Shown one piece after another: positions 34,702 through 46,784 of a stretch of 64,000 bases of DNA (its first letter is position 1; every line of letters begins with the position of its first letter). Below the pieces are notes generated by a model. That model searched no databases. It saw nothing but the letters and a program-made list of their open reading frames with translations, and was not told the DNA's origin. A program made the translations under genes and the position numbers. Location of the stretch: assembly GCA_900175165.2 (NCBI GenBank), contig FWWN02000526.1, forward strand, positions 30,781-94,780, given 5' to 3'. This stretch comes from Rhizomucor pusillus (Eukaryota; Mucoromycota; Mucoromycetes; Mucorales; Lichtheimiaceae).

Positions 34702-35370
34702 AAAAAAGAAAAGATCAAGTGATTTGCAAAACGACTACTGCCTGGAACTGACGGCCAATAGATTTTCCCTACGTCCGTGCGCGTCCCCCACCCCGAGATT
34801 GTGTAAATAGATGATTGCAAAGGAATGCTCTTGAGAGGTCAAAAAACGGAGATACTGCATCCCATCACTGCTGTGTAAATGCTCTTCGTCTCCTTTCGCC
34901 GCTGCGATGCATAAACGGTGAAAATCATGGGTCGATACTTCCTCCTATCTCCCCGTCTTCTTCTTTCGTATAGTCTTTGCAGCAACATGCGATTCCCTCC
35001 GTCCACCCTACAGTATCTGATGTACATAGCCACACCGAGCGAGTCTGCAAAAAATTACACGAAACACTGGAAGATACTTTGCAAGGTATATGCCTAAAAA
35101 GGAAAATCATTATTTTGGGGAAACAGAAGAAAGTTGTAAGCTACTGGTATGTACAAGAAGAGGAAAGAGAGGTTTTAGAGATACATGGAGTAAATGGACG
35201 TTAAGTGGAGGGAAAGTAACATGAACGCTCGAGAGACAAGTAATACAGAAGGAGATAGAGAGAGAGAAAGAGAGAAAAAGAGAAATATGAGTAAAGAAAA
35301 AGAAAGAAAAGAGAAGAGAAAAAAGAGAAGAAAAAAAGTAAAGCAAAGTGTAGTAAAAGGATGAGGGATA
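34702..35370. promoter_or_regulatory. Upstream region of the Snm1-like gene and 3' flank of the WWE-like gene
   Basis: About 670 bp without a coding exon. A strongly purine-rich (GA) tract at about 35235-35345 is low-complexity sequence; on the minus strand it is the CT-rich 3' flank of the WWE-like gene. Confidence 0.4.
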
Positions 35371-35949
35371 TTAAGATACTCGAGAAGGCACGGGTCTGGA
35401 TGGAGGGGAAGAGTAGTAACGACCCATGGCGGCTGGTCTCGCAGTCCTGGAGGTATTATCGGAAAGCTCTAGGATGTTGGAAAAGGAAGATGGAGGAGGG
35501 AAAAACGCTTCGTTCATGCGATCAATGTTGTCTTCGGGAGAAGAGGAATAACTTGAATGCTCAGATGAAGAGTTTTCACCGAGGCTTCGCAGCTCCATCC
35601 AAGCGTCTGGTTGCATCACGCGCGATAAGCGGTATTTCACACCGAGATAGCTCAGATAATTAGATTTTGGAAACACTCTGACCCTTTTGACGCCTGGAAA
35701 GTGGGTATCCTGGATATCGACAAATGTCCCTCCCAGATTTAACGTCTGCTCCAGCTTGGATTGGTTCTCGGCATCAAAAGGTACCCATTTGGCGTTCATA
35801 AATACAAGCCAGGTGAAATATGCTGTGGATTGCTGCTGCTGCTGTTGCTGTTGCTGACGGCTGACCGACGGCGGCGGGGTATAGTCCGTGGACGACTGCA
35901 GTGCCTGCTCAAAGGCATATGGATGGTTTCGAATATTGCTGATCGTCAT
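35371..35949 (-). CDS. Small WWE-like domain protein
   Basis: Single exon, 192 residues, start MTISNIRNHPYAF. After a polyQ tract (35828-35855) comes a compact domain, about residues 45-115: YFTWLVFMNAKWVPFDAENQ, LEQTLNLGGTFVDI and VKYRLSRV. The spacing of W...N.KW.PF...n...LE and the following strands is WWE-like (a fold that binds ADP-ribose or mediates ubiquitin-ligase contacts), but key poly-ADP-ribose contacts cannot be judged by eye. The C-terminus is Ser-rich and disordered. No catalytic partner domain is fused. Fungal proteins of this layout are, as far as I know, uncharacterised. Confidence 0.6.
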   Translation of the reverse strand: MTISNIRNHPYAFEQALQSSTDYTPPPSVSRQQQQQQQQQSTAYFTWLVFMNAKWVPFDAENQSKLEQTLNLGGTFVDIQDTHFPGVKRVRVFPKSNYLSYLGVKYRLSRVMQPDAWMELRSLGENSSSEHSSYSSSPEDNIDRMNEAFFPPPSSFSNILELSDNTSRTARPAAMGRYYSSPPSRPVPSRVS

Positions 35950-36908
35950 GGAAAAAGTGCAAGAGAAAAGATAGAAAAAAACGATGTTGTGAATATGCGA
36001 TGTGTAAATGTGTGTGTGTGTGTGAGTGTGCGTTTTGTAACGAGTAAAGAATAAAGAAAGGAAAGCGCAAAGCAAAAAAATGTTGGTCTGTTTATATCTT
36101 GGAAACGCGAACGCATGATCCAATCACACTTCCATCGTGAGAACTGGTTCTCTCGCCGCCCCCAGCTGTTGCCTGCCCGATGATGATCTCAAAGGTGCCT
36201 AACACCCCCAACTACGACGTTGCAACACTTCCCCCCCAAGTCTTGTTTCCAGGGCGCGCCAGGAAAAGGGCGGGACCATAAAAGCCCTCTGCTGAGCTTC
36301 ATTGGGAGGCACATGAGACACGGGAACTCTTTCTAGGTGGGAGCATTCCCTCTTGTGCAAGCTGAGAGAGATCGATGCAAGGATGAATCTGTATTTACGC
36401 GCTAGCATTGGCATGATTTATTCCCACCATTACACACAAAAGTGTAAATTAGTCCCTCGTCATGGGCCCATCCACTTTACTTTTCTGAACTCATTATGCT
36501 CAAAGAACCAGATTCACATCTGCGGCGATCACCGTTTTGAGTTTCAAAGGTCAGGCAGGCTGGGTGAGTCACTCCCTTCATGTGGGACAAGATACCCATT
36601 TTGGACCTAGTGGCCCTAAATGAGCACTTCCACCCACTAGATGCAAGCACTGATATGTACCCAGTGTGCTTTACAGTAAAGTCATGGATGCAAGCTTAAC
36701 AGACAAAGCACGCATCCTCAAGATCAATTTTCACCCTTTTGGGAACCACAGCGTGTCACGGGACGCCCGCTGGACGACTCATATGACAAACGCTCATCAT
36801 CCTTCTTCCCTTTTCTTTGTCTTCTCCCCCAAGTTGGCTCGTCCCGGGTCCCTCTCTCTTCTCTCTCGCGTACCACAGAACAAATCGTAACATTCGGCCT
36901 TTGTCTGT
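35950..36908. other. Intergenic region with a TG microsatellite
   Basis: No supported gene in about 960 bp. Contains a (TG)n run at 36009-36024 and C/G-rich stretches near 36160-36260. It would hold the promoter of the WWE-like gene (minus) and the 3' flank of farnesyltransferase beta. Confidence 0.4.
36009..36024. repeat. (TG)n microsatellite
   Basis: Eight TG units, followed by agtgtg, in the presumed promoter or 5' UTR of the WWE-like gene. Simple sequence, no further meaning inferred. Confidence 0.9.
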
Positions 36909-39048
36909 TCACTGTTCATCAATGTTCATCGGTTCTTCGTCGTTCGGCAAAATATCAACAATGGCTGCTAACTCGTCGGAGTAAAAGTAACGGACCATAT
37001 TTCGTGCACTATCTAGTCCCACATTGTATACCGGATGCGTCGCCGCCTAGAACACCTCATATTTAGCGATCTCCCCGACAACTGCAATGCATTCGCAACA
37101 TATTTGCAGGTGGTATACTCACCAAGCAATTTTCTTCAGAGCCAACAATAACGTACTCGTTCGCCCGTGTCCACATGAGCGTGCCGAGCCCACCAGAAAA
37201 TGCATCTGCGCCACGTTGACATAGCAATGTTGCTTGCTTTATATCAAAGTTGATCAAATGTTGCGAGGTAGAAAGTCCCGAGAGACAGTAGCATGTGTGA
37301 TAGTGGTCCTGTCGGCTGCGAAAAAGGAATAAATTACTGTTGAATATGCATCCCGTGACATGAGCACATTTTTTTTCTAACCTTCCAGGCTTATCTAGCA
37401 ATCCTCCAGATTCTGATTGGCAGCACAGCAAAATATACTCCTGCAACGCCTCTGGAGAACAATTATGATTTTTCTTTAATAAGCGTCTTTGTTATCGTTG
37501 GATACGCAATCTCCCCCACACGCCCACTGGCACTTGCCTCTATCAAACAAATAATTAAGATCTACAACAAAGATGATGATGCATCAGAAACACCAAATTC
37601 CTGCGTCTTCTGGTCCCCCACTTTCTGAAACTCGCCTTGAACGTCACCTTGCTCACGCCATGCTCGGCGCTGCAATTCCGCTCGCAGTAATGGAAAGTCT
37701 CCTGCTCCCCAGAACGAATAGCATCCATCCACAAGTTTGTTTGTTCGTCCCTGGAAGCCACCCTCTAGTTGCATTTGTCGATCCACGCACCATTTCTGTT
37801 GTGAATTCACGAGGTCATGTCAGGATGCATAAATATTTTCTCTTTCTCTCTCCTTTATCGTTATACTTGCTATCAACTTGTCCAGATCGATCCGTTTCAG
37901 TTCTCCTAACACCTCCAGGGCTGCAATGCCGCAATACGTATAGCCGTTATGTGCTTCCTTTCCGGGATAAGGCCCGATGCCGCCTTCGTACGTTTGGGAC
38001 CTACAGAGTTGTTCACGCGGGTCATCCAATGGCGTTGGTAAGCAACGAGCATAGCTGCGAAGGTCACACACCTGCAAATGAACTCGGCACAGTTTGCAGT
38101 AAGTTCAGGGGTCAGCAAATTGGTAAGAGCAGCAACTGTCAAAGCGCAGTAGGATCCACTAATAAGCAAGATAGAGACCCCGTGAGCATAAATAGAGAGA
38201 CTCATGCATCCTTCCTTTTTTTCCTTTCGTACCGGATATCAATTTCGCCGCCCTGATGCATAGTGAAGGACCCATCTGATTGTTTCATGCTGAGCAAGAA
38301 TGCATACAGCGCATCTCTAACGGTTCTCGTTTATCAGTAAATTAATGCTTCACATGATAGATTGATGTGCATATCCATCCTGACCTATCGATGACTTTGT
38401 ATGCTTCCTCACCGCCCAAGATCGCAAGACTATTCACGGCAGCGTACGTAGTTGCAAGATGCGATATTTGCTCAGATCCACCTCCAAATCCTCCATTTGG
38501 CTGCTGCCATTTTGCCACCGTGGCTATGCCTCTAATCACTTTGGTTTAATCTTTTTCTCGAGTTTACAGCTAGTAATTCGCTCATTCAAACCTTGATCGT
38601 TCCTCGGGCGTAAGCTTTTCCTCGAGCAATTCGAGAGAATGCAGGATCCAGTACAGAAGCCACGGTTTACTTGCATCCATAACTGCCATCCAATGTGATA
38701 GACCAGAGAGGCCTTTTTTCAGATATGCGACGTGCTCCTGTCTTTTCAGAGATACCCTGGAAACGAAAAACCAGGCGTTACTACTTCTTGCTGGAAGCAA
38801 GTGATAAGATAAAACGTACGTTTCCAACGGTTGACGGAGCACATTGTGCGGTGCATAGTCTTTGAAAAGTCTAAGCACATTCTCTTCTACGTGTTTCTGC
38901 GATCGCGGCTGTCAGTAAAGCAGCTGGCTCCAAGCTAGATCCCGGGCAACAGTGAAATATTAACCTGAGCGATGGACGATTCTGTCGGAAGACCGTCATC
39001 GTCGAACTTTAGAAGCGTCAAAGGAATAGGTCCATCAAGTATCCCCAT
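36909..39048 (-). CDS. RAM1: Protein farnesyltransferase subunit beta
   Basis: Catalytic beta subunit that, with the alpha subunit, attaches farnesyl to CaaX cysteines (Ras, mating factors). Twelve exons (minus): 38965-39048, 38820-38896, 38592-38756, 38385-38531, 38233-38316, 38072-38158, 37871-38000, 37648-37795, 37538-37561, 37382-37451, 37123-37315, 36909-37046; 448 residues. Prenyltransferase repeats include PNGGFGGGSEQISHLATTYA, YEGGIGPYPGKEAHNGYTYC and LEGGFQGRTNKLVDGCYSFW. Zinc ligands are the Asp and Cys of VDGCYSFW and the His of YHTCYCLSGLS; GGLLDKPG before it favours FTase over GGTase-I. Odd: a 24-nt microexon (37538-37561), and two introns with GC donors (37452-37537 and 37796-37870, both GCAAGT), each needed to keep the frame. 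Confidence 0.93.
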
Positions 39049-39530
39049 GAGCACTGACTACAAAAACCAAGCAAGTGGAGTGGGGCGTTTTCACCGCGTT
39101 CCTCTTCGCATGAAAAAACTGTCCCGACACGCCCACATCATCATCGGAGACTCGCAAAGTAGTGGATATGTGCTCTCTTAGATACAGACCGTATACAAAA
39201 GGGGACTATATATACGCTACATACGTGGATACGACAAAATCGTTGATATATATCTATTTAAGTAGCTATAGTAACGAACCATAGCAATAAAGGTCGTAGG
39301 GTTCCAATACCTGTTTCCACGGTAACACATCAATGGATTAATTTTATTTGAACTTGATTATTGCTGTTGAAAGTATTCTCTATATAGCCGAGATGGTCAA
39401 TGTTGAGAGTGTCCCGTTGTGTGTAAACTTTTGCAATTTTGGGCAAGATTAGCTGATCGCCGAGAATTCCACGAGTACACGCGAGGTCGCGAAAACAGCG
39501 CGCTTTGTATCTTTTTCGCTCTCCTCCGCA
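39049..39530. promoter_or_regulatory. Divergent promoter region of RAM1 and the RBBP4-type gene
   Basis: 482 bp separate the two start codons. AT-rich, with no coding exon. Both genes must be transcribed outward from here; no individual element can be defended by eye. Confidence 0.5.
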
Positions 39531-41478
39531 ATGACAAGCGATCACGACGACCAGATCGGCCCTGTATTATCAGAGGAAGGACACGACGAAGTTCCCAGCG
39601 ATGTGACAAAGAACTACTGGCTGTGGAAGAAGAACACACCTTTCCTTTACGACATGTTGATAACTCATGGTCTCGATTGGCCAAGTTTGACATGCCAGTG
39701 GTTTCCTGATGTTGAGCAGTACGTGGACACTAGCACATCTCCCTCCTCTTTTGACAATTTACAAACTTGGCATCTTAGGCGCCCTGAGAAAAACTACAAG
39801 ACACAGCGACTTTTGCTAGGAACGCACACAAACGACGAAGAACCAAATTACCTGCAAATTGCGTCTGTGCAGCTACCGAAAAGTTTAGAAAATGTTGACC
39901 CACGCAAATACGAAGAAATAACCAACGGTATATACCTGTAGTGAAGAAATTACCGGATGGAGGCATGTTCTGATATGAAAATGTAACGTACAGAGATCGG
40001 TGGATATGGCGGATACAACGATGCACATATAAAGACCACGCAAAAGATCGTCCACGACGGCGAAGTGAATCGCGCACGATATCAATACGAGAACCCCAAT
40101 ATCGTTGCAACAAAAGTTCGAACCGGAGATGTCTATATCTTTGATCGCACTATGCATGAATCATTCCCCAAAGAGGACGAAAAATGTAACCCTGCATTGC
40201 GACTAGTAGGCCATGACAAGGAAGGGTAATGAGACAATATGCAAATGCTTTACAAAGGAAAAAGGACAAATTATTGACTTGTATAATGGATTAGATACGG
40301 ATTGGAGTGGAACCCTCACAGTACTCGATCAAATTATTTAATAAGTAGCGGTTTCGATGGACGAATATGCCACTGGTAGGCAGTCGGTAGTCGGTCCTGT
40401 TTGGCAATGTATATACTCAGCAGGTTTCATTTATCAGGGATATTTCAGCAGCATCGAGAGAAGACCGAAGATTATTACCTTACAGAACATACAGTGCACA
40501 CCAAGGAGGCGTGGAGGTAAAAAGGATGCTTCTTTTCTGTACCACGGATCCCGAAGAGCCTATTGACGTGGAAATTATATCACAGGACGCAGTGTGGCAC
40601 TGGTACCACGATTCATTTTTTGCATCAGTAGGCGATGACGGGCATTTGATGATGTGGGTGTTGCAACCAGTGTTAGTTCTTCAAAAGTCGTACAGACATC
40701 GCTGATAATACCTAGATGGGATATTCGGGGGGATAACACAGGTCGACCGATGCATGATATATGGGCGCACAAAGCTGAAGCGAATTGCGTTGGATTTTGT
40801 CCAGGCAGCGAATGGATCCTTGCCACTGGATCATCTGACAAGGTAACATTCAAGGAGGGGGAATGGACACCGATAATTGCACAATCGACAATAACTGCGT
40901 ACTCTTGGTTCTTACAGACTGTGGCGCTGTGGGATTTACGGAATCTAGGCTCCAAAGTGCATGAGATGCTCGGTCACGACGAAGAGATATACCAGCTAGC
41001 ATGGTCGCCGCATCACGATGCTATCTTGGCGACAGGTAGTAACGATAAAACAATTCGCGTGTGGGACGTGGCACGGATCGGGGACCTTCAGTCGCCTGAG
41101 GATGCACAAGATGGGCCACCTGAACTGCTGGTTAGTAGGACAACCACTATTTTCATATTCTCCAATCGGGTCGGCATGATTAACTTAATACTAACCTTTG
41201 AATAGTTTAAGCACGGAGGTCACATCGGTCGAATTACAGATCTATGCTGGAATCCAGCCGAGCCTTGGTGCTTGGCGAGCGCCGCCGAAGATAACCTTGT
41301 CCAGGTCTGGCAAATGGTAAGTTGTTCGCTGCTGTTGCTGCTGAATTCACATGTAAAGAAAGCCAGGAAAAAAGAAAATTCACCTTCCTGATAAATTCCA
41401 CAGGCAAGCACCATTTACAGCCAAGACGACTCGGATGCCAATTCAGACAACGATGTGGAAATGTCTGATAACAGCTAA
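39531..41478 (+). CDS. RBBP4/RBBP7-type histone-binding WD40 protein (Hat2/Msi1/Mis16 family)
   Basis: Histone H4-H3 chaperone subunit shared by CAF-1, HAT-B and deacetylase complexes. Exons 39531-39927, 39994-40225, 40295-40375, 40438-40516, 40586-40653, 40716-40842, 40918-41130, 41206-41316, 41404-41478; 460 residues. The N-terminal H4-binding helix region (KNYWLWKKNTPFLYDMLITH, LDWPSLTCQWFP) precedes WD repeats: LEWNPHSTRSNYLISSGFDG, HWYHDSFFASVGDDGHLMIW, WILATGSSDKTVALWDLRN, and ILATGSNDKTIRVWD. The binding loop EDAQDGPPELL and the final CWNPAEPWCLASAAEDNLVQ are typical. The exon 5 donor (40654) was chosen so that LMI joins WDIR. The acidic C-terminus ends at TAA 41476-41478. I cannot separate Hat2 from Msi1 function. 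Confidence 0.95.
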
Positions 41479-41924
41479 AAATCTCTCTCCCCTTCTAGAT
41501 GATTCCCCCATTTTTCTCTTTGCGGCTTGCACAAGGTCCTCTTGCATTCTATAATCTCCACATTCCAAAATATTTATTTTCTGCATCTTATCTACAATAT
41601 TTTTCGAAGAGAAGAAGAAAGTTACGTTCACTTGTTGCACAAATTAACGGCTTGGAAACCAAGTGCTTGCAAGAATTCTTTCATGTGTTTCAGGTACTTA
41701 ACTTGCTTAGAAGTGCTGATATTAGATCGTAATCGCTCTCTTTCTTCCTCTGTGTTTCTGACTCATGAGCAGAGTAGCTACACTCATATGTCCAGGATCA
41801 TTAGCTTAACGCACATACGATTTGGCAACAATAAGGTTCCCTAACCATGCGATCTTTGCGTTACCTCCAGTTAAATTGCATACATCGATATAGATAGGAA
41901 ATAGGAATGTCTGCCGTATGAAAG

Positions 41925-41951
41925 CTCGCACTGCTATACATGCAGTGCGAG
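41925..41951. repeat. Perfect inverted repeat (10-bp arms, 7-nt loop)
   Basis: CTCGCACTGC, loop tatacat, then GCAGTGCGAG. The arms are G+C-richer than the surroundings and fully complementary. It lies about 450 bp beyond the stop of the RBBP4-type gene, too far for an ordinary polyadenylation signal. It could be a transposon end remnant or a structured RNA element; no direct evidence for either. Confidence 0.8.
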
Positions 41952-44386
41952 TATGAGCACAGGACATAAGGTATATATTATGTGATATGTCGAACTACCG
42001 TCTTTTTCGATTTAGAACGTCATGCGAGTAGGCATCCTCCAGCATCGAACGGGGTAACACACTAACATGCAGAATGCAGTACTCACCGCTGCAAATACAG
42101 TGGCAAAACTAGGTTCAATAATGCAAGTAAATGCGGATGTGGTTTATCCCTACGGTTAATGCATGTACCTGGAAATTTCGATCTGGCTCATGTCACCTTG
42201 AAGACTATAGACACTACAAGTTGCATGGCACCATGCAGCGACATACAGCGATATTAGGATGATATCGTTCTTCAAATGCTGCAGGTGGCGTCTTTATCAA
42301 TCCCCTTATAAATATCACAGTGCTCTGGCTAGTTTACCTTCATCAACGTTTCTCTACAGTGTTCTAGGTATGAAAGTGAAAGCAGCTCAACGAATCAAGT
42401 TTAATGTAAAGTATTCACATAGCAGTACAAAGTAATTAGTTACTCTATCTTAGAAGTCATGCATCTCCAGCTCCTTATGCTCGTCCTCTGCCATGATCGC
42501 TTCAGTCTTACTTCTCTCCGCCGGAAGTCAGGAACAAGGAGTCGAAATATTTGATCTTGAAGTGGCGATCAATTGCATTAGAAAAAATTGTGGGGATCAA
42601 ATCCGACCTACAGTTGTTTTACGAGGGTGCTCCAGAATGCGCGGCCGGACGCCCGCTAACTATAATCCTGTCAGATCTTGATCAAGGAACAGAGACTCTT
42701 TCCAACAATATGTAAATCTCTTTACCCTTCTCTTCAAAAGCACTTAAAAAACCAAAATTGGCTGTATCACCTTCTGTTGTCGTTCCTACTTCACAAATAT
42801 GGATATCGAGCTTTGTATTTCCATGAGTTTCTTTGCATTATTTCCATCAATTTCCTCTATTCTCTCCCACTCCTTGTTCTTGTTTCTGCTCTAAACCTTC
42901 TATCAGCTGGAGAACCGCGTTTGAACGCAAGTTTTAGGAACCGGAACGCCGCTAACCTCGCAGTAGAATGAATTATGATGTCTTGTGTATCCAGTAAAGT
43001 AATATACCCGGGACATCCAGATGATTCACCGTGAGAGCAACAAAGTCAGTGAGGTAAAAGCCGTTACCAGTACTGCGTACATTATGAAGAAAATGGAGGT
43101 TTATGAAGACCAAGCGAGGTTATTACATTATATATTTCATTGAAAACATTTCCGGGGTAGTGAGGACGAGCGAAGCGAACGTGAAGCGCTTGTTATTATT
43201 GAAACCAAAGAAATAAAATGGCATTATTCATTCTCCTATGTAGGTCTTCCAGAAAAAAAAATGTATTTTGAATGGTTCGGGCAGCAAACTACAATATTAC
43301 GGTGCACGCAATTTATGTAACACTTTGAAATGTTTCTCAGTGCCGTAAAGGCTGATGATGTCCAAAGACGTGCTTCTTTAGTTCAACACTTAGAGCTATT
43401 TATTTATAGTCATCGATGTTATTCTTCATTCATTACGCACAATCCACTCTTCGACTAAACGACTATCATAATACAGATCGCTATCAATATTTGTGCATGT
43501 TAAATAACCGATCTTTATGCCTTGGAAATGCAGGGCCTAACGTAATTAACGCTATTCTACTGTAACGCTTGCAAACACGCCGAAGAATGTTGCTTGGAAT
43601 CACACTGCGTCTTTCTACGTACATGTTCCTATTAGAATCAAGCCAGCTTGACTGGATGCCCAGCTGCCGTCACCAGTAGAGCTGTCAAGCTGCGTCTCCT
43701 ACGAAGCTATTTCAATCGAAACGTCCACGACCAGCATTAGACACACTGTCAGTGCAAGTATGAGAGGCAGAGAAATCATCTTCGCCTCTCAAGTTGCTAA
43801 CCTAGTACAAGGTACTCACTGTATACGAATGTACAGAGTGCCATCCAGTTGGCTTGAGACAGGTGCTTGACAATAATCGTTGCTATAAAATACATTTGGA
43901 GTCCAATCCTGAAATATGCAAAATCTACCTAACAGTTAAACAATCCCTCACTTTCCGGATGTCCTGAGCATCAAAGCGAAAGTATCGACGAGGCTTAATA
44001 AATTGTATATATATTGATGATACTCAATATGCACTATACCTACTGCGAGATTTCGTTTCTAAAGTCGATGTTGCCAGCGTTGCAGTAGTACCTTATAACA
44101 TGTATCCGTTACTCCTAATATGTTGCAATCTAAGAATCCTACTCATCGCTCGGCGGAGTAGTTTGGCAGTAAAATTTGATGCTCTGATCGATGCTTTAAC
44201 TTTTATGCAGCATGTGGTATCTTTGTTTGCTGAAATTGCCTTTATATAGGTGGTACATGTGTGGATACAGGAACAATACTTACACACTGACGAAGTCAAG
44301 GATGCATCCTGCTGAAAGTACACCTACCGCTGCTAATGAATTTTTATCCGGAATAACGCAACAATCCTGCAGTTTCTTTTTTAATA

Positions 44387-44725
44387 ATGAGAGGAACAGC
44401 ACTGGAATTCATAAAGTCAAACTACCAAAATCTCTCCATCGTCTCTTCGAGACAATGGCAAATCCCGATAGAGAAACAGCCAACGATAGCTCTAAGCTGG
44501 CTTGATAAAATCTGTACTTGGAAGAAAGGCAGAAACAAAAGCATCTATGCCTGGGCCAAGAATATTCAAAGCAACGACTATACAGTACGTAAGGAGACAA
44601 TAGAACCCCCGAAATCCATTAACTCCTTCCAGATCTTGGATAGTTCAGCTGTCGTGGCATACTGGGATCGCATGCAGGTAATACGACAGGAGAGGCACTC
44701 GGCATATGGACAGCATACGATGTAA
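44387..44725 (+). pseudogene. Unassigned coding remnant
   Basis: A 112-codon frame with balanced composition and coding-like content (LSWLDKICTWKKGRNKSIYA, then WAKNIQSNDYTVRKETIEPP), followed by IVAYWDRM-like residues. I recognise no family. Upstream and downstream stops and the lack of splice-linked neighbours suggest part of a decayed gene, perhaps a transposon accessory gene. It may also be chance. Confidence 0.25.
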
Positions 44726-45229
44726 AATATTATCAGAGAAGAGATTAATGAAGCAGCAGGTTTGTATGTAGCCAGCTCTCGTCAGGGTCATCTATTATAT
44801 TGATTTTGCAAACAGAATTGAGTATAAACAGCAGAAACAGACAGAATGAAGATGTTAATACGGAAACAGATCTGCTAATAATACGAGAAAAGTCGCACTT
44901 TTAGCTCCAGTGCCATAGCCCGTTTTATCGTTTTGAAGGGAAACAAAGAACGGAAATCGACACCACAGCTGAGGCTCTTATTGGTTGATGTCGGTACGTA
45001 TCGTTTTCTGATGTTTTGTGGTCGTTCCATCGACTGAATTTTCTTCGTACTTTTCCGTTGCTTTTGTGTTTTTCTCATTGTTTTCTTTACTTTAGTTGTT
45101 ATCGTTGTTGCCAGGTAATCTTTTGATGTGGTCAAGCAATTCCTCCACTTCTTCTGTTACAATGTTCAGTTTCTACAATTCGCCAAAGTCAGTTGCTAGA
45201 TCGCGTTTATCAAACATGTTCTACCTACT

Positions 45230-45505
45230 TTAGCATTGGACTTTTCTGATATTTGTGATTTCTTCTCCGCTATATGTACACAGATTGAAACGACCCGCGT
45301 TTGAAATGAACATTTCATATATCGATGTTGCGTCGAGCGTCAATGAATGGACTCTTCCTGCCGAAACTAATGGCGATATTTGCGTTGTGAATTCTTGATA
45401 TCCACAGATTGTCAGCACCATATTGGCAAAGACAACGAAGGGAAGTGCATCAGCAATCGATCGGTGCTTTTTTCCATTTGACTCTCGAACAAAAGGTCGT
45501 AGCAA
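45230..45505 (-). pseudogene. Unassigned coding remnant
   Basis: Minus-strand frame of 91 codons beginning LRPFVRESNGKKHRSIADAL. The upstream sequence continues the same protein-like pattern in another frame (NILPKLAATT), suggesting an interrupted gene. Family not recognised; placed among mobile-element relics by context only. Confidence 0.25.
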
Positions 45506-46399
45506 GTTGACGATGGTTCTTCAGCTTGAACCTCTCGGGACTGGAGTTCAAGTCGTTGCAGCAAGTTTCGGTAATATGTTGTTCGGTAAGATCATTGCCG
45601 ACCGTGGTTGAGAAAATGAGACTCTTGGGACTTGGCTCTGCATGCTTTTTTTGGTTGTCTTGCTCGTCATCGATGCCAGGAGTATCCTTGTCAGGAGAAT
45701 CCTCTTCGCTGGAGGATTTGAAGACTTTCTAAGCTTGGAAGAATGCAGGTCTGAACAATTGGTCTGCACAGCTGAAGACAATGATGATTTATCACTCCAT
45801 GACACTCTTTCTCAAGTATCGAAGAGCTCCCATTTTCCATCGTGATACGTGTATAATATGGCTGGAGATTGTGTCCCAAGCATTGAGAAAACTGCACGAG
45901 TAAGTCGGTTATAGAATGGCATGTAAAACATGTACTTATGCGCTGTGCCAGTGGATCCTAAACATAGTGGAGGGGGACATCAATATCACTGAGAAATTAT
46001 TGCAATTTCGACCACAAAGCATAGAAGAGAGCAAAAAGTGCCACAATGCTATTGTTGATTGATATATTAATGCCAGCATAAAGATTCAGGACCTCGTCGA
46101 CAAGACGTCTTAAATAGTGGTTGATTTGATGCTTGCTGGTTTCCTGCGAGGGAGGTTGTTGATCTCAAGTAGATGGCTCCAACGGAAATGTATGCGTCCG
46201 ATAGAGAATGGCTGGAACAAATCTACGTTCAACGTCAACAACAAAGAATGGTCGTCATTTACGAAGTGGTAAGTTTGCTCCACACTCGACCATCGTACAC
46301 GTAGTACGAATAATCTGCTGTAACAGGGCGAGATCTCCAAACGTTGATCCTTTGAACGAAATCACGTCGGTTGAACATTGCAGTTAACGTATGCTTCAC

Positions 46400-46784
46400 G
46401 GAGCTATATGCACACATCTTTACCTCTGACAGTACAATGCACTACGTCGGAATAAGACAGACGATGGAGCTCGGAACAGCGAGTTCAATGTCGTCGTTCA
46501 ATGGCTGCATGTTGGTCGCCGCTCCGTCGCTAAATCCTCACTGCGGAAACCGGAGAAGTCTCGCTTCGGTTGTTAACAGGCGTGTTTGGAAATTGTTGCT
46601 TGCATTTATAGCATGCGCAGACAGAGGCGATATCTGTAAAGCCAGACACTATAGGCGCTGCAGGTATGTCGCAAGCAAGCATCAGCATTGCTGCTCGGAC
46701 TCTACCGCTTCGAAGGCCTTTGTAAAGCGCAATTATTGATACTTTGGTCACCGCTAACGCATATTTGATAACTAGGAGCCTCAA
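46400..46784 (-). mobile_element. Relic of a Tnp2-type (CACTA/EnSpm-like) transposase
   Basis: On the minus strand, RVRAAMLMLACDIPA, VSGFTDIASVCACYKCKQQF and, after one frameshift near 46560, RDFSGFRSEDL form the ordered block typical of Tnp2-family transposases (VRAALL..ACDIPAARK..GF, C.C..F, then DFSGF). No terminal repeats were found, and the rest of the transposase is not readable, so this is a decayed fragment. Identification is from family motif memory. The desert on both sides is consistent with transposon decay. Confidence 0.6.

Larger units (their letters stand above)
41479..46529. other. Gene-poor AT-rich desert, left part
   Basis: About 5 kb without an intact gene. It contains a perfect hairpin (41925-41951) and scattered frames that look like decayed coding DNA (44387-44725 plus; 45230-45505 minus), listed separately. 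Many stops in all frames and no conserved motif elsewhere. Probably an old mobile-element graveyard between the RBBP4-type gene and the receptor gene. Confidence 0.5.
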
